Positions 61,851 through 64,000 of a stretch of DNA of 64,000 nt are shown one piece after another. This DNA is from JAABQG01 sp963726365. GTDB taxonomy: Bacteria; Pseudomonadota; Gammaproteobacteria; Burkholderiales; Burkholderiaceae_C. Under the pieces are notes generated by a model. That model had not been told where the DNA came from and ran no database searches. It saw only the letters and a list, made by a program, of their open reading frames with translations. The stretch spans positions 1-64,000 of the forward strand of contig CAVSCI010000023.1 in NCBI GenBank assembly GCA_963726365.1. Direction: 5' to 3'. Each line of letters starts with the position of its first letter. Within the stretch, counting starts at the first letter, position 1. A program made the position numbers and the translations under genes.

Positions 61851-63015
61851 TTTTGTGGGTCTCCATCAGCGCGGTAAAGCGGTCGAACAGATAGGCAATA
61901 TCGTGGGGGCCGGGTGAGGCTTCCGGGTGACCCTGGAAACAGAACGCCGGCTTGTCCGTGCGTGCCAGTCCTTGCAGCGTGCCGTCGAAAAGGCTCACAT
62001 GCGTGGCGCGCAGGTTGGGTCCGAGCGTCTTCTCGTCGACTGCAAAACCATGGTTCTGGCTGGTGATGCTGACGCGACCGTTGTCCAGGTCTTTCACCGG
62101 ATGATTGGCGCCATGGTGGCCGAACTTCATCTTGAATGTTTTCGCGCCACTGGCCAGAGCCATGATCTGGTGGCCCAGGCAGATACCGAACGTCGGTATG
62201 CCGGTCTCGATCAATTCTGCCGTGGCGGCAATGGCGTAGTCGCAGGGCTCCGGATCGCCAGGACCGTTGGAAAGGAAGATGCCATCGGGATTGAGTGCGA
62301 GCACTTCTTTGGCCATCGTCTGCGCCGGTACCACGGTGACCTTGCAGCCGCGCTCGGCCAGCATGCGCAGGATGTTTTTCTTGACGCCGAAGTCGTAGGC
62401 GATCACGTGAAATCCCGGTGCGACCTGCGTCCCGTAGCCGCTTCCCAGCCGCCACTCGGTCTGGCGCCACTCATACCCGGCGGAAGTGGTCACCACGCGC
62501 GCCAGGTCCAGGCCGGCCATGCTGGGCGCAGCTTTCGCGGCCGCCACGGCCTGGTCGATCAAAGCCTGGGTCACGACCGCGCCGGCGGCCAGCCCCACGA
62601 TGGCGCCGTTCTGCGCCCCCTTGCTGCGCAGCAGTCGTGTCAGCTTGCGGGTGTCGATATTGGCGATGGCCACTGTTTTTTCCGCGACGAGGTACTCGGA
62701 CAGTGTCTGCGACTGGCGGAAATTGCTGGCCAGGAGCGGCAGGTCCTTGATGATGAGCCCTGCGGCATGGACCTTGTCGGCTTCGATGTCCTCGGCGTTG
62801 ACACCGTAGTTGCCGATGTGCGGATACGTGAGAGTCACGATCTGCTGGCAGTAACTGGGGTCGGTGAGGATTTCCTGGTAGCCGGTCATCGCGGTGTTGA
62901 ACACCACTTCGCCGACTGTGGAGCCGGTAGCTCCGATCGAATTGCCAATAAAGACCGTGCCGTCTGCGAGCGCCAGGATGGCGGACGGGAAAGTTCCCTT
63001 GAGAGACAAAAGCAC
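61843..63015 (-). CDS. carA: Carbamoyl-phosphate synthase small subunit
   Basis: CarA (390 aa) is the glutamine amidotransferase subunit. GTG 63015 (VLLSLKGTFPSAILAL) has GGAGAA 6 nt upstream and is preferred to the TTG 42 nt earlier. The class I triad is in TFGICLGHQIMALASGAKTF (Cys) and QGHPEASPGPHDIAYLFDRF (His, Glu). The N-terminal CPSase domain has GSTVGEVVFNTAMTGYQEIL. A likely promoter with TATAAT lies at 63140. Confidence 0.97.
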   Translation of the reverse strand: MLLSLKGTFPSAILALADGTVFIGNSIGATGSTVGEVVFNTAMTGYQEILTDPSYCQQIVTLTYPHIGNYGVNAEDIEADKVHAAGLIIKDLPLLASNFRQSQTLSEYLVAEKTVAIANIDTRKLTRLLRSKGAQNGAIVGLAAGAVVTQALIDQAVAAAKAAPSMAGLDLARVVTTSAGYEWRQTEWRLGSGYGTQVAPGFHVIAYDFGVKKNILRMLAERGCKVTVVPAQTMAKEVLALNPDGIFLSNGPGDPEPCDYAIAATAELIETGIPTFGICLGHQIMALASGAKTFKMKFGHHGANHPVKDLDNGRVSITSQNHGFAVDEKTLGPNLRATHVSLFDGTLQGLARTDKPAFCFQGHPEASPGPHDIAYLFDRFTALMETHKNA

Positions 63016-63139
63016 TGGGTTCTCCGGATGGTTGCGGGTACGCCCAAACGCAATCAAGACATGACTCCTGATGGCTGCTTTTGTGGGAATTTAGCTAAGA
63101 CTGCGGCTTGAGCGTACGGTTGATGCGGGAAAGCCTCCT

Positions 63140-63145
63140 ATTATA
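63140..63145 (-). promoter_or_regulatory. carAB -10 promoter element
   Basis: A perfect TATAAT on the minus strand, followed by AGGAGGC, about 125 nt before the carA GTG. A small dyad AGGG-TTT-CCCT lies directly upstream, between the -10 and any -35; no strong TTGACA is seen. The long leader could host pyrimidine-dependent control, but I see no defined leader peptide. Confidence 0.5.
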
Positions 63146-63214
63146 GCGAGGGAAACCCTGAATCGAGCTTTGGCGGGCAGGCACGGCAACTGCGCCTCGC
63201 GCCCGGTACACAGT

Positions 63215-64000
63215 TCAGCGCTGGCCAGCCGACACAAGCGCGCTGGCGTGCAGACAGATCGCCGCTGCCGCAGCGACATTGAGCGACTCTTCACCCCCAG
63301 GCTGGGCGATCCGCACTGAAATCGACGCCTTTTCGGCGAGCGCTGCGCCAACACCCTGCCCTTCATGACCCAGGACCCAGGCGCAGGGAAAGGGCGGCAC
63401 CACTTCGTGAAGAAACGCGCCCTGGTGGGAACTGGTCACGACGAGGGGTATCGCCAGTGCGTCAAGAAAATCGGGCCCGACACCTTCGAAAAGTTGCAGG
63501 CCGAAATGCGCGCCCATGCCGGCACGCAGCACCTTGGGCGACCACAATGCTGCCGTCCCCTTGAGCGCAACGATCTGGCGGAATCCAAATGCGCCCGCGC
63601 TGCGCAGAATGGAGCCGACATTGCCGGCATCCTGTATGCGGTCCAGAACAACCGTGGCGGCCCCCGTCGATAGGTCGCTGCCAGCGGGCGGTTCGATCAG
63701 GAACCCCATCGAGGCCGGCGACCCCAGCGCACTGATTTCTGCAAAGAGGCGATCCGAAAGTACTACGTTTTTTATAGCGCAATATGCCCATTCAACGCTG
63801 GGCTGGGCAAAAAATGACTCTGAAACAACAGAAACCGCCGGTTTCAGACCTCGGGTCAGCGCCGCCCGGCACAGGTGATCTCCCTCCAGCCAGACCAGGC
63901 CTTGCTTGCGGTACGCGGTACTGTCCTGCGACAACCGGCGCAAGTCCTTCACAAGGGCGTTATCGCGAGATTTGATGAAAAGAGCTGCGGCCTGATTCAT
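63215..64000 (-). CDS. TrmH/SpoU-family RNA 2'-O-methyltransferase
   Basis: A 261-aa SPOUT enzyme whose ATG (MNQAAALFIKSRDNALVKDL) lies exactly at the window edge, so the start is plausible but its context is unseen. LDRIQDAGNVGSILRSAGAF, WVLGHEGQGVGAAL and PGGEESLNVAAAAAICLHA are the three knot motifs. The N-terminal SpoU substrate-binding domain contains SESFFAQPSVEWAYCAIKN, encoded by a copy of the dispersed element. The target RNA is not known; a 23S rRNA or tRNA site is expected. Confidence 0.88.
   Translation of the reverse strand: MNQAAALFIKSRDNALVKDLRRLSQDSTAYRKQGLVWLEGDHLCRAALTRGLKPAVSVVSESFFAQPSVEWAYCAIKNVVLSDRLFAEISALGSPASMGFLIEPPAGSDLSTGAATVVLDRIQDAGNVGSILRSAGAFGFRQIVALKGTAALWSPKVLRAGMGAHFGLQLFEGVGPDFLDALAIPLVVTSSHQGAFLHEVVPPFPCAWVLGHEGQGVGAALAEKASISVRIAQPGGEESLNVAAAAAICLHASALVSAGQR
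63771..63817 (+). repeat. Dispersed ATAGC-17-CGCTGG element, copy 4 (inside RNA methyltransferase gene)
   Basis: Begins TTTATAGCGCAATATG; ATAGC at 63774-63778, 17 nt, CGCTGG at 63796-63801, then an A-rich tail. In the gene's frame it encodes FFAQPSVEWAYCAIKN within the N-terminal substrate-binding domain. Confidence 0.75.

Overview
The window reads as a chromosome segment of a Burkholderiales betaproteobacterium, most likely a member of the Comamonadaceae. The evidence is high-GC coding sequence, a long minus-strand block ndk-rlmN-pilF-rodZ-ispG-hisS-yfgM-bamB-der-hfq-hflX-hflK-hflC-hisZ-purA, the order sucA-sucB-lpdA-zapE with a structured sucA leader, the order rlmE-ftsH-folP-glmM divergent from yhbY, and carA-carB-greA. 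Almost all genes are minus strand. Short plus-strand islands are chrA1-chrA2, tesA-mnmH, bamD, a PP2C phosphatase, and yhbY plus a glycosyltransferase. I see no rRNA, complete tRNA, CRISPR array or intact insertion sequence.

Region 1 (1-9.9 kb) is a surface-polysaccharide locus: dTDP-rhamnose genes rfbB-rfbD-rfbA-rfbC, an ABC exporter (Wzm permease, Wzt ATPase), two related GT2 glycosyltransferases (one fused to a GT4 domain) and a pyruvyl-transferase-like gene running off the left edge. Nearly every gene left of about 6.86 kb carries single-base frameshifts, while everything to the right except the hflK tail is intact. This looks like low-quality sequence, though real decay cannot be excluded. 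A VapBC toxin-antitoxin remnant with an internally deleted toxin sits between rfbA and rfbC.

Region 2 (9.9-20.6 kb) is accessory in character: a split chromate transporter, a sirtuin followed by a lipoprotein and two CYTH-like (triphosphate tunnel fold) proteins, rlmB, a small four-cysteine protein, an orphan ABC ATPase divergent from tesA, the tRNA 2-selenouridine synthase, a DUF2189 membrane protein, a cystathionine beta-lyase-type enzyme and a phosphoribosyltransferase. The sirtuin-lipoprotein-CYTH-CYTH gene set is the best candidate here for an undescribed system.

Region 3 (20.6-40 kb) is a packed housekeeping array for purine and histidine synthesis, membrane protease control (HflKC), ribosome-associated GTPases (Der, HflX), Hfq, outer-membrane assembly (BamB, with BamD just beyond), isoprenoid synthesis (IspG), cell shape and pili (RodZ, PilF), RNA modification (RlmN, RluB, RluD) and chromosome segregation (ScpB). 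Region 4 (40-50.7 kb) holds a DinG-type helicase, a PP2C phosphatase and the 2-oxoglutarate dehydrogenase operon with zapE. Region 5 (50.7-64 kb) holds glmM-folP-ftsH-rlmE, yhbY, a lone glycosyltransferase, DUF4149-greA-carB-carA and an RNA methyltransferase.

A dispersed element of about 45-50 bp runs through the window: ATAGC, an invariant 17-nt spacer, then CGCTGG or CGCCGG. I find six copies, all in one orientation. Four lie inside genes, all in the same reading frame, and add a short peptide of the form P-S-V-x4-x-A-I to otherwise ordinary proteins.
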